Shown: positions 11,236 to 21,794, counted from the first letter of the stretch. The stretch: DNA of 64,000 nt from Diphasiastrum complanatum (GCA_029204225.1 CM055104.1:55983447-56047446); one strand, 5' to 3'. Numbers and translations: made by a program. Notes: generated from the sequence alone by a model not told the origin.

Positions 11236-12365
11236 CCTTCTAAAGGGCATTCCACCAACAGTAGTCCAACATACCATACCCTTGGTGAACGGAGTAGTCC
11301 CCAAGGTGAGCCGTTACTACCGCTGCAACCCGAATTATACAGAATTGATCAAGCAAGAGTTGCAGAAGCTGATGGACGAGGATTTCATTTATGAAATTGA
11401 GCACACGGAATGGGTATCACCAATAGTTATAGTACCCAAGAAGAATGGCAAAATGCGGATCTGTGTGAATCTAAAGGCGCTTAATGCAGTCACCAAAAAG
11501 GACCATTTCTCTTTACCATTTACGGAAAGTGTCCTCAATAGAGTAGTTGGCGACGAAGCCTACAATTTTTTGGACGGCTTCAGCGGCTACAACCAGGTGA
11601 AAATAGCCCCCCAGGACTAGCACAAGACAGCATTTGCCACGGAATGGGGAACTTATGCCTATAAAGTGATGCCATTCGGACTTTGCAATGCCCTGAGCAC
11701 TTTCCAACGAGTCATGCAGACGACATTCAAAGATTATTTGCAAAAAATTTTGGAAATTTTCTTGGACGATCTGTGCGTGCATGGACCAGATTCAGAACAC
11801 TTATCCAATTTAGAGAAGGTGTTACAAAAATGCCGCGACTAGCAGATCTCCCTGAATCCAGAAAAATGTCAATTCTGGGTGACACGTGGCTTGATTCTCG
11901 GCCATATAGTGTCAAGACACGGGATCGCCACAGATCTATCAAAGATCAGGATCATTGTTGATCTACTACCATCGAGGACGATCGGCGAAGTCTACATCTT
12001 CATGGGTCACGCTAAGTATTATAGAATCTTTATTCTTGATTTTGCGGAGTTAGCCCGACCAATTTACAAACGGATCCACATTGGAATGAGAAAGCCCTAA
12101 AGGCTTTCCAGAAGCTTAAGGATGCATTGGTTTCAGCACCAATCTTATGCCCACCCAATTGGTCCATTGAGTTTCACGTGCATACGGACGCATCGAAGCA
12201 TGCAGTTGGAGCAGTCTTAACCCAGCCAGGTGAACACAAAAAAGATTTTCCAATCTGATTTGGAAGCCGACAGCTTAGTGATACCGAAATGAATTACTCA
12301 ACCATAGAGCAGAATGCACTATCAATGATCTATGCGGTTAAGAAATTTCGACACCACTTGATGGC
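11236..12365 (+). pseudogene. Ty3/gypsy RT and start of RNase H, element G2, truncated
   Basis: Close relative of the G1 RT (4837-5960), with VPKKNGKMRICVNLKALNAV, FLDGFSGYNQVKIAPQD, MPFGLCNALSTFQ and FLDDLCVHG. Stops include TAG near 11618 (CAG in G1) and TAG near 11840. A short deletion near 12070 removes part of the thumb region. The RNase H begins (HVHTDASKHAVGAVLTQPG) but stops at 12365, where the copia LTR at 12366 begins. The missing half does not reappear after the copia element. The 5' end is fused to ORF1. Confidence 0.85.
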
Positions 12366-13016
12366 TGTGAAAGATTTCAGATCCTTAAGATCCAATCTAC
12401 TTGAATGATCTTTGGTTAGAAAGAGAAATACACTACCAATCTCACCAATGTAGAAAAATCAGCATCTACACACAATTTGAGATGCAAACACTAATAGAAC
12501 TTGATCAAACTTGAATAAAATGATTATGTACCATTGTTGTCCGTACAAAACCAGCAAGCTACTGTATTTCACACGTGTGGATCAAAAAATAACAAATATA
12601 GATAATTCTACACATAGAATTGCAAACAATCACCAAGATAGTGCACTAATGGATAGTAGAACCCAAGAGAACCATGTTTAAGCATGAAATGAGATAGAGA
12701 AGAGAGAAGATTGACTCTCTCCACGAGTTACATCCTTTTATAACAGGTCCAAACCCTATTTGGCCACTTGGCTTTCCCACCAAAATGCTAACCCTACTAA
12801 TTTTGGGTCTAGATTCAATGTACCCAACTTATTCAAATTGAATCTACTCAAACTCGCATTTTGTCTTTCCCACACTTTCAAAAAGTGTCTATTCAAATGA
12901 AATTTAGACTAATGAACTTTGAAAAGTCAACCTCTAAGTCTAAAGCAAGTTTTGGCCTCAATATGCCAAATATGGAAATATTGCAAAATGTGATGAAACT
13001 AGTTGAATCTTTCACA
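12366..13016 (-). repeat. Copia 3' LTR, element C1
   Basis: On the minus strand it starts TGTGAAAGATTC and ends AATCTTTCACA-like: on the plus strand it runs from TGTGAAAGATT at 12366 to CTTTCACA at 13016, with short inverted ends. The minus-strand polypurine tract GAAGAGGGAG lies just before it, at the end of the RNase H frame. It matches the 5' LTR of C4 (38204-38791) over most of its length, including CACACGTGTG at 12570. It has inserted into the G2 RNase H. Confidence 0.85.
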
Positions 13017-13902
13017 CTCCCTCTTCAACTAGTTTTAGCATAGACTTTGATAATACTCCAAGTGAAGTCCTATGCTTCATGAACAAGTCTTTTTCCAATG
13101 CTTTGGTGAAGATATCAGCTACACATTCCCTTGAAGACACATGTTGAAGCTCCACCTCCTTTGCAATGACTCGCTCCCTCACAAAATGATATTGTATCTC
13201 AATATGCTTGCTCCTTGCATAGTTTTTGACAATAGAACTTTGATCCATCATAAGAATGATCTTCTTCCTAAGAATAGACCTTCTTTCAATGATTATGTAA
13301 TGCTCAAAATAGAAACAACCATAATTGATATAGAGAATAGTGTCCACTTGGGATGCTTCACTATTTCTTACATCAAATTTACATGTAAAAATGTGACTAG
13401 AACATGAAGAATCAAATAAAATGTAAGTGAGATGATTCCACCATGCTTCCAACTCTGAACTCTCTGGAAAAATACAGCAAACAAACAATAAATGTGAGTG
13501 ATCAACTTTTTCTTGCATGTCTCCTGCTCCTTTGTCCTTTGTTGCCTTGTATCCACCATGATACTCCATGAATGAGCCTCCATCTTCATCTTGCCTCGAG
13601 ATACCATCATACCTTGATGACTTGACCATGAATGAGTGACATAATGAACCTCCAATAGCTTCATTTCCATCAGCAAAATCAGCCAAGACTGTTAGTACAA
13701 ATCCAACATCAAGACAATGCTCACCAATGTAGCTAGTTTTACCATATCTTGACAATTTGCACACATCCACATGAAATTGCTCAAACATGAGATAGAACAA
13801 GTAAAGTAAACTTGAACAACACTTCCTTGCTGTTCCTTTGACCTTATTTGAGTCTTCAATATTCTGCAAAAACAGATCCATAACACCTTTGCCAATTACC
13901 TC
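13012..13902 (-). pseudogene. Copia-derived 3' coding region, element C1 (RNase H tail plus unusual segment)
   Basis: A 289-codon open frame (13881-13012) that can be extended by homology to about 13902. The C-terminal part is the end of a Ty1/copia RNase H: ARSKHIEIQYHFVRERV, ECVADIFTKALEKDLF and HRTSLGVL. The stop falls at the LTR border. The N-terminal part (KCCSSLLYLFYLMFEQFHVD, then VCKLSRYGKTSYI) is not standard copia sequence but matches C4 at 34138-34877. The two copies therefore define one family with this extra segment. C4 has about 60 more residues in the middle. At 13903-13905 it is cut by unit A1 at a shared TAAGCGGG. Confidence 0.75.
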
Positions 13903-13996
13903 TCCTTAAGCGGGTTTTACATGCCGATTTTTCAGTTATTGCGAACTTAAGCTTCAATATGAGCCCGATTTTCTGTGCAAAAATATCGGCTAACAT

Positions 13997-14015
13997 TGGC
14001 GACTACCACTGGGTA
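13997..14015 (+). other. Degenerate tRNA-Arg-type primer-binding site, copy 1
   Basis: TGGCGACTACCACTGGGTA follows CTAACA. It resembles TGGCGACTCCGCTGGGGA, the complement of a plant tRNA-Arg 3' end used by Tat-type gypsy elements, with one inserted A and a few mismatches. Identical or nearly identical sites lie at 53043 and 58046. The LTR assignment upstream is inference. Confidence 0.5.
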
Positions 14016-14709
14016 GTATGGTCCCCATATGGCGGACCCAGAGTCCATGGTTTCGCAGACCAGCTCCTGGTAGTGGATCAAGTTTAGTGGGCTCAGCACC
14101 CTTGCTAGGTGATGCTAACCACAGTGAATTTCTGGGTTGTCTTCAACGACTTCCTTCCCAAAGGCCATCGATTGAGCCCTTAGGATCCATCTGCAACCGG
14201 ATTGGATTTAACCGCAGCATCTTTGGTGTCTTCATACCTGTCAAAACCCACCTGTGACCTAAATGGCAAATGCTCCCAATTCCATCAGATGTAAGGCAAT
14301 GCCCACTTTCGGACCCATGCATGGAGGGATATGCAAATGCAAATATCAGGTTTGGAGATAGGATGATATCGATGCAAGTCAACAGTATTGTGTCTAACAT
14401 CGTGTCATTGATGTGTGTGTGAATGCATATGCAATGAGGCTTTGATGCCCCAACTCTGAAACCGTCCAGACTAGTGTTTACCAACTCTTTTTTTTTTTTT
14501 TTAGACATTCAACGTATAGTCTCTAAGAACTGATTCGATGGGGAATAACCATTTCTCCTCTCTGTATTGACTCTTCTCTCAAGCCCTATATTCTGACAGT
14601 AGTCCATGTAGGACAACATACTATCCTAAGATCCAATACACAAGATGGTAGGAAGTACTGGTTTTCCGTTAGTCTATGAAATCAATTAGAAAAATCATCC
14701 TCACCTCTT

Positions 14710-15351
14710 ATGGATGTGCAAGGCGTCACTCGTCCTCACAAATTGGTTCGAGATCTGATAGAGATACAATTGAAGTCTTTTTCTATTTTTTTTTGCTTTT
14801 ACTTTTCTCTCAATCTTTCTTTCTCTCTCTTTTTCCGTTTTCTTTTTCTTCTTTTTACTTTTCTTTTTAATTTTTTATGTCCTAGTAGGGACCTTATAAA
14901 AGATGGTTTCCGGTTAGTGGATATGGAGAAGAATCTTCTTAGTTGTCTGATGTCAGTAAGTGGTACTGATTCAAATGTATACATTCATTGCAGATCATAC
15001 ATATCATCTGATCCAACTTTATGTACAAAGCATAAATATCCTTCAGTAACTATCTCAAATGGTTCAGTACTCAAAGAAGTAGTGACATTTCAAGCTTGTT
15101 ATCTTACTGCATGTAACCATCATGTGGAGACTCTCAGTTTTTCCCTTTATCCGTCACGTCTTGAAATTTTCCAACTGTCCAGTCAATCATGCCTTATCTA
15201 TTGGGCGATGGATTCACTCCCCACCCCACTGCATTGTTTCTATTCCAACTTTTTCACTCTTACCCTCTCTTTTATGCTTCTGATCAGACACTCATGCCTA
15301 TGGGAGAAAATAGTAATTAAACTTGCAGCTCAGAGTATATGCAGAATGTAG
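14710..15351 (+). other. Pyrimidine-tract ORF in unit A1, Phe/Leu-rich
   Basis: A 213-codon frame from ATG at 14710. Residues about 23-56 are almost only Phe, Leu, Ser and Tyr because the DNA is a pyrimidine tract, and would form one or two hydrophobic segments. The rest resembles no family I know. The copy at 53746-54384 is also open and differs by a 3-base in-frame change. Comparing the two by eye I count about nine replacement and three silent differences, as expected without selection. It may be a chance frame kept open by T-rich sequence. Confidence 0.3.
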
Positions 15352-16246
15352 GGGTATGGATGCATGAGACGATCTTGCAATCAAATGTCTAAGCACATTG
15401 TGCCTACATGATGCAGTGCAGCGTGAGTGAATGGAGTCAAGTCAACTCATCTATGATATCTGTGGATCACAGTTTTTAGTGTGTGTGGGTCTCACATGCA
15501 GTAACAATAACTCCCATATTTATACACTGAAATAATCTTTTTTTTTCCTAGTGGTATTTTAAAGCAGGATAGAACGTTGACCAACAAATAAAAAAAATAA
15601 ATCGGCAAGTAAAGTCAAACTTACCACCCCTCGACTCTCTTATGTGAAATCAGGAATAAGGGTGTACTGTTGTCACCTTTGTCTGGGTATTCATCATGCG
15701 CTTTAACCCTAACTTGCACTTCAGTGTTTTTTGTCCTATTTCTCTTTGGCATATTTGGTCGTTCGTGTATATGATAGGTGGCCAAAAGATCTAGGTCATC
15801 ATTTGGTTCAAGGAAATATCCTAGCACCACGTTTTTTTCATGGTTGGATTCTTCATTGCTAATGTATTTGGGTAGTTCTTTGTCTCAAAGAAACGGGTCA
15901 TATGGTGTTCCAGTACTATCCTAGATAAAATTATCAAAGTTTACCACCATGTGGTCATCTATTGTCGCCTTTTGATATTTGAATAAGCACACTTTTAGAA
16001 AAAAGAGTTATGCAATCATCTGAACCACGGGGACAGAGACGAAAACTATCCTCTTTCGACCATACTTCTGGAAGCCTGGAAAACTTCCATTGGCTGGAGG
16101 AGCACGGAGCGATCAAACAAGCCACCAGGGCTCGAAGCGGCTATCCTCGGTCCCTACCATAAGAGCATTGTGGGCCCTTTCCTTTTAGGAATTTCTGGCG
16201 AAACCAACCCCAAGTCCGGAAAACCCCTAACACTCAACAGCGTGGA

Positions 16247-16753
16247 CTAGATTCTGTCCTTGTGAAATGTTGAAACAACTAGAAAGTTGTTAAACAGATG
16301 CACAGCCACCTGTATGACTGGTTCCGTGATAGCATCTATCAGGTAACCGTTGTTAGTCTGGATGGAGATTTCTGGTGCAGTCTTGGCGACGAAAGGTTTG
16401 ATAAGACTTTTTGCCTGACGATGGGAGATGGGCTGACGGTCACCGGACATAATGCCAACGTTGACCATCGAGTTTGCGTTAATCCTGACCTTGTACGTGG
16501 TACCTTGGTACAAGAAGTGGAAGCACGACTTCAACGCATCCCATATGGCGTAAGCGTGAAGGGCGAGGCCCATGTTAATCTGAGAATGAAAAAGCTTCCA
16601 GAAAAAAATCCATTGCCTCAAGAAGTGGGCCAGTAGTCTGAAGCCATGGTTGAATCAGAGTGTTAGAGGGTTAGGGCCAGATCTTTGTGGCTGAGGGTAT
16701 TTCATGCTGGATCACTTGCTTGGTGCCAGAGTCTCAGAGGATGAAGAGGCCAT
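16247..16753 (-). pseudogene. Inverted ORF1 N-terminal fragment, copy 1
   Basis: Minus-strand copy of the ORF1 start (8559-9060), beginning at the ATG at 16753-16751 and best open at 16621-16247. Shared blocks are ALHAYAIWDALKSCFHFLYQ, INANSMVNVGIMSGDRQPIS and AKSLIKPFVAKTAPEISIQ. Here the frame continues past the point where the 8.9-kb copy is shifted (LIDAITEPVIQVAVHLFNNF), showing what that copy lost. The N-terminal 40 codons contain frameshifts or stops. It abuts the LTR-like end at 16230 head to tail, and the same joint is present at 55263. Confidence 0.65.
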
Positions 16754-17230
16754 GCTAGCAGTGATAGTTAAAATGCAAAAAAGCCGGAAAAATAGTGGAA
16801 AAAGTAAAAAGAGGTGGAAACTACAAAAACTGTGAATAACGAGTATCGAATGGTAAGAACTGTAGTTCAGAGTACAGATCTAGGTTTGGAATGTGTAGAT
16901 GATAGCTTATATGAAGTTTGGTCGCAAACAAATAACTTGGAAATTTCAGTGAAAATTTGAGTAGAGCTTCGCTAGCTAAGGTGACAAATGACTCGAATTC
17001 AGCCCTTATAGTGGAATTTAGAGTGCGTATTAGGTGAAATCCACTTTCTCTTGTTCAGTTCCATCCAAATTTTGGCAGGGACCTTCTTTACAAAACTCTA
17101 AGACCTCAAAGAAGTCTGTGAGAGTTCAGAAGGTGACTTGACTGCCCTGCGAAGGTTTTGCGAGGGTTCAGAATGTATGCGAGGGTTCAACTCTCGCAGG
17201 AGGTAATCTCTCGCACAACATGTACATGTG
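16754..17230 (-). repeat. Inverted ORF1 promoter and leader block, copy 1
   Basis: Reverse complement of about 7950-8558, including the region around the TATA box and the TGCGAGAGTT / CCCTCGCAG motifs (17130-17225). The TATA box has lost two bases (near 17008). No coding sequence is seen. It borders the gag leader of G3. Confidence 0.65.
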
Positions 17231-17399
17231 GTTGGATTTTTAAGATCAGACCATGTAGGCAGGCTTCATCCATGCTTGATCTACCTATTGGTAGTTTTTT
17301 GGAAGTTTTGATGGATATTTGGTAACAGATGCATCAGTTTTGGTTGAATTTTGCCCTTAATTTGCCATAATTACTGAGATCGAGGTCTCTGATCCACAA
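17231..17399 (+). other. Short non-coding gap before G3 gag
   Basis: No feature is recognised. It probably belongs to the leader of G3, because sequence matching the G1 gag start follows at once. Confidence 0.3.
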
Positions 17400-17981
17400 A
17401 ATTGGAAAGATTTGCATTAGATCTAGCTATTGTCAAAATCTCAGGTCAATCAGTGCAAGGAGTAAGAAGTTATCAAGGAAAAACCACCGTAAAAGGCCTA
17501 AATTTCACTTCAGGCCGATCAAATTGATCAGATCCTTAAAATCCAGATTGCATTCCACTGTACAAGCAAAGATTCAACTACCTTAAAATATACCATCGGA
17601 TGAATCTTTGATCGGGACTCTCAATAGGACGAAGGATAGCAAATTAAGCACCACACCTTCCCAGATTAGCAGCTGAGCAACAAGAGGCAGAACCGGAACT
17701 AGCACCAATGAAACCAATGGGCCAACCCATACTTGTCGCTCCCTTGCAAGCAGTCCGGAGAGCACCACGGATGGAAATACCAAAATACGACGGATCATCA
17801 GATCCCATCCGATTCCTACAGATCTACGAGCAAGCTTGTGAAATCTACGATGAACAAACACCTGCGAAAAAGCTGATGTTGTTTTCCATATCCTTATTGG
17901 CAGTGGCTCAAGATTGGTTTTTGAACTTGTCAGAGGAAGAAAAATCCACCTGGGAAGCGGTTAAAGCGGCTCTCATTACGC
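17400..17981 (+). pseudogene. gag: Ty3/gypsy gag N-terminal part, element G3, fused to RT
   Basis: Matches G1 gag from its start (1141) to the middle of the capsid-like core (about 1720): PKYDGSSDPIRFLQIYEQAC and QDWFLNLSEEEKSTWEAVKA are nearly the same. The start codon equivalent is mutated. At about 17981 the sequence jumps to the RT position corresponding to 5047 in G1 (CAATGCGGATTTGTGTGAAT). The gag C-terminus, all zinc knuckles, protease and RT start, about 3.3 kb, are thus missing. The open frame 17708-17998 runs across this joint. Confidence 0.85.
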
Positions 17982-18700
17982 AATGCGGATTTGTGTGAAT
18001 CTGAAGGCGCTAAATGCAGTCACCAGAAAGGATCATTTTCTTTTACCATTTATGAAAAGTGTCGTCAATAGAGTAGCTGGCGCTGAAGCCTATAGTTTTG
18101 TAGACGGCTCAGCGGCTACAACCAGGTGAAGATAGCCCCCCAAGACCAACACAAGACATCATTTTCCATGGAATGGAGAACCTATGCCTATAAAGTGATG
18201 CCATTCGGACTTTGCAATGCCCCAAGCACCTTTCAACGAGTCATGCAGGCGAAATTCAAAGAATATTTGCAAAAAATTTTGAAAATTTTCTTGGACGATC
18301 TGTGCGTGCATGGACCAGACTCATAACACTTATCCAATTTGGAGAAAGTGCTACAAAAATGTCGCAGCTTCCAGATCTCCTTGAATCCAGAAAAATGTCA
18401 ATTTTGGGTGACACATGGCTTGATTCTCGGCCATATAGTGTCAAGACACGAGATCGCCATAGACCTATCAAAGATCAGGATCATTGTTGATCTACCACCA
18501 TCGGGGACGATCTACGGAGTCTACATCTTCATGGGTCATGCTAATTATTATAGAATCTTCATTCTTGATTTTGTGGAGTTATCCTGACCAATTTACAAAC
18601 TCACAACGAATCCACACTAGAATGACGAAGCCCTAAAGGCTTTCCAAATGCTTAAGAATGCATTGGTTTCATCACCAATCTTATGTCCACCCAATTGGTC
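17982..18700 (+). pseudogene. Ty3/gypsy reverse transcriptase, element G3, 5'-truncated
   Basis: RT from the middle of the fingers onward: LNAVTRKDHFLLPFMKSVVN, a one-base deletion near 18110, then MKIAPQDQHKTSFS, MPFGLCNAPSTFQ, FLDDLCVHGPDS and LNPEKCQFWVTHGLILGH. Stops lie at about 18324 and 18586. The catalytic FLDD is intact. Cannot be functional. Confidence 0.85.
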
Positions 18701-19146
18701 CATTGAGTTTCATGTGCATACGGATGCATCGAAGTATGCAGTTGGAGCAGTCTTAACCCAGCCAGGTGAACACAAAAAGGATTTTCCAATCCGATTTGCA
18801 AGCTGACAGCTTAGTGATACGGAAATGAATTATTCAACCACAGAGCGGAAAGCACTGGCGATGATCTATGCAGTTAAGAAAGTTTGGCACTACCTCATGG
18901 CCACACATTTCATTTTTTATACGGACCATCAACCCTTGCTCTATCTCGTTAACAAAACTTGGAACACCGAGAGAATCACCAGATGGCTACTTCTGTCGTT
19001 GGAGTTTGATTTTCAAATAGTAGTTCACAAGGGAAGACAACACTACATGGCAGATCATGTGTCGCGAATCAAGGGAAAGGAGGTTGCAACCCAACCCGAC
19101 TATGAGCTGGCCGATGCTGTCTTATTTTACGTGGACACAGTACCAG
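18701..19146 (+). pseudogene. Ty3/gypsy RNase H, element G3
   Basis: HVHTDASKYAVGAVLTQPGE starts the domain; a stop lies near 18802, then MNYSTTERKALAMIYAV, FYTDHQPLLYLVN and MADHVSRIKGKE follow in a frame open from 18825 to 19151. The Asp of TDAS and the FYTDHQ block are kept. The frame ends at a TGA near 19149 where G1 has TGG (Trp), a G-to-A change. Confidence 0.85.
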
Positions 19147-20268
19147 AATGAGCTACTGACATTGTTGAATATCTCATGCGGGGCCAGCCAGACAAGTCAC
19201 TACCAAAGGCGGATCAGCGAAAATTGATCTTGAAGCCTAGACCTTATCAGCTGATTGCCGGCCAGTTGTATCGAAGAGGTCCAGATGGGATTCTTCGGTG
19301 GTGTATTCTCCCTCATGAGGCCACCCAAATCATTTCGCTTTCACATGAAGGCATGGGTGGAGGCAATTTTGCATCCGACATTACAGTTTGCAAGATCCTG
19401 CAATCAGGATGTTGGTGGCCAATGATTCATAAGGATACGAAGGAATACTTGACAAAGTATGATGTGTGCCAAAGGGCGAGGAGACCAACGAGATTGAATT
19501 ATGACCTATTGCATCCGGTCTTAGCCCAAGCACCATTCGAAAAGTGAGGATTGGATTACATCGGTCCAATTCACCCTACAACAAGGAGTTCCCAGACTAA
19601 TCGTAGCCACAGACTATTTCACCAAGTGGGTCGAAGCCAAGGCAGTAAGAGTAGTTGATGCTAGGACCAGTGCCAACTTCCTTTATGAAAATATCATTGT
19701 GCGCTTTGGATGCCCGGTGGAGCTACTCAGTGATCACATAAGTCATTTCATCAATAAGACCATCAAGGTCCTGTTGGAGGAATTCTTCGTGATCCATAGA
19801 ACCACTATGCCTTATTATCCTCATGGTAATGGGCAAGCAAAATCATCCAATAAGATCCTGTGTAGCATGCTCACGAAAACAGTTGAAGCTAGCAGATCAG
19901 ATTGGGAACATAAGTTGCATGCTGCTCTGTGGGCATTCAGGACAACATATAAGGGAAGCACTGATCAAACACCTTTCCAATTGGTATATGGTCAGGATGT
20001 TGTGATGCTAGTAGAGTTTTTAGTCCCTTCATTAAGGATTGCACAACACAACGCCTTAATGAATCCAAATCTCTACAACTACGCCACGAAGCTCTACATA
20101 AACTCTATGAAACACGCTTTGTAGTTGTGCAAGCACGGGCAGCTGAAAAGAAAAGACGCAAAGCATGGCGCAATCGCAGGTTATAAAAGAAGGATCTTCG
20201 CTCAAGAGATTTGGTCATGATGTATAAAACCAAGGCGATCAAGGGAAAATTAAAACTCACAAGCGAAG
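19147..20268 (+). pseudogene. Ty3/gypsy integrase, element G3, catalytically dead
   Basis: Order and motifs match the G1 integrase. In the zinc region GGHFAS has become GGNFAS and KCDVC has become KYDVC, so two metal ligands are lost. In the core, the G1 segment NGQAESSN reads NGQAKSSN, replacing the catalytic Glu with Lys. A short deletion near 19597 shifts frame after SSQT, and the core resumes at 19699. The C-terminal GPY/F module is not reached: at about 20268 the sequence switches to gag zinc-knuckle sequence. Confidence 0.85.
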
Positions 20269-20675
20269 GTAGTGAACGAGTGTCCAGTCCTAAGGCAAAA
20301 TCTGAGACTGACACATAGATTTTTCCATTTGTGCAATGCAACATCGCACGATACGGCATTTTGCCCGTTTAACCCCCGGATTGTTCAACAAAAGAGAAGT
20401 CATTATCAGACTTCTTATCCATATCATCAAGGGGCACCAAATGCGGCACCGAGGTACGACACACCAAATTAGCAACAGTGTATGGGCTTACCTGCACCAC
20501 CTGGGCCAGTCAATCAACAAGTGGCCCATGTAAACCTGACAGTAGCGGAACTAGAGATGCAAGTACCACCTCAACCTGAGGAGCAGCAATGGTATGGACC
20601 GGACGAACCATTTATGGATCCTGCCATAAATGAATATTTTGCAGCCTATGCAGCTCAAACTCAGTGTCAAGGCGG
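20269..20675 (+). pseudogene. gag: Gypsy gag zinc-knuckle fragment inside G3
   Basis: Matches G1 2250-2660: the second knuckle is recognisable (HLCNATSHDTAFC, around 20330-20360), followed by PAPPGPVNQQVAHVNLT and FMDPAINEYFAAYAAQTQCQ. It lies after integrase sequence, out of normal order. From 20482 it is in frame with the integrase that follows, giving a 289-codon open fusion (20482-21351). Confidence 0.8.
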
Positions 20676-21329
20676 TGAGCTGGCCGATGCTATTTTATTT
20701 TACGTAGACACAGTACCAGAATGGGCTGCCAACATTGTTGAATATCTAATGCGGGGCCAACCAAATAAATCACTACCAAAGGCGGATCAGCAAAAATTGA
20801 TCCTAAAGACTAGACCGTATCAGCTGATTGCCGACCAATTGTATCGAAGTGGACCAGATGGGATTCTTCGGCAATGTATTCTTCCACATGAGACCACACA
20901 AATCATTTCGCTCTCACATGAAGGCATGGGTGGAGGCCATTTTGCATCCGACATTACAGTTTGCAAGATTCTGCAATCAGGATGTTGGTGGCCAACGATT
21001 CATAAGGATACGGAGGAATACCTGAGAAAGTGTGATGTGTGCCAAAGGGCGAGGAGACCAATGAGGTTTAATTATGACCTACTGCACCCGGTCTTAGCCC
21101 AGGCACCATTCAAAAAGTGGGGATTGGATTACATCGGTCCAATTCACCCTGCAGCAAGGAGTACCAAGGCTCGATACATAATTGTGGCCACGGACTATCT
21201 CACCAAGTGGGTCAAAGCCAAGGTAGTAAGAGTAGCTGATGCTAGGACCATTGCCAAGTTCCTTTATGAAAATATCATTGTGCACGTTGGATGCCCGGTG
21301 GAGCTAGTCAACGATCGTCGAAGTCATTT
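20676..21329 (+). pseudogene. Second gypsy integrase fragment, fused to gag, cut by LTR
   Basis: Matches G1 6163-6815: ELADAILFYVDTVPEWAANI, GGHFASDITVCKILQSGCWW, KCDVCQRARRP and GLDYIGPIHPAARS. Here the HHCC ligands are intact, unlike the copy just upstream, so this came from a different parent copy. The second catalytic Asp region reads VNDRRS. It is cut at 21329 by the LTR beginning TGTGATGCC. The whole frame from the gag part is open. Confidence 0.85.
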
Positions 21330-21785
21330 TGTGATGCCACGAAAATGTTAAAAATTAAAATATCAACATAAATATGGCATGATATACTCGAAAATGAAGA
21401 TATGACCTGGATAAGTATAAGGAAAAGACATTGTCTTGGACAACCTTTACTAGGTTGTCCATACGAAACGACTAGATACGAAAAGACATGATAAACTAGA
21501 GTAGGCGAGACTAATGAAGACTGAGAGCCGAGTATGACAGCCGAGAAATACTAGCTAGGAAAGACATGCAAGAACTGTGTAAGCCTCATGGTGAATCCCA
21601 GAAAATGGAATGACCATGTAGGAACTAGTATTTCTAAGCAAATGTAATAAATGCAAGTAGACCTCTCTTAAAGAAAGTAGAGTGAGCCACCTTTTGATGG
21701 TGACCTCTAGTGGAGAGCAATATTCCACTTGTAATTTGTGAAATGTAAAAATTTTACTAGGATGCCACCTAAGGAGCTCTCTTGC

Positions 21786-21794
21786 TTATTTAAG
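21786..21794 (+). promoter_or_regulatory. TATA-like box in the 21.3-kb LTR
   Basis: TTATTTAAG, about 455 bases into the LTR, with the putative polyadenylation signal about 60 bases downstream. This spacing is normal for an LTR promoter. Motif-based only. Confidence 0.45.

Larger units (their letters stand above)
13905..16230 (+). repeat. Repeat unit A, copy 1
   Basis: This 2.3-kb block recurs almost unchanged at 52944-55263, and its first 590 bases again at 57947-58527. It opens with a degenerate Arg-type primer-binding site after CGGCTAACA. It then carries a leader-like stretch, a poly-T run near 14490, a long pyrimidine-rich tract (14775-14870) and, at 15990-16230, a block ending ACCCCTAACA. 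That last block also occurs at 50675-50919, where a Gly-type primer-binding site follows, so its end is a true LTR end. No conserved protein domain is seen. Confidence 0.75.

Noticed and set aside
14018..14257. 79-codon ORF repeated at 58067-58306
   Set aside because: It lies directly after the degenerate primer-binding site in unit A, and the third copy (from about 53071) is frameshifted by one base; most likely untranslated leader.
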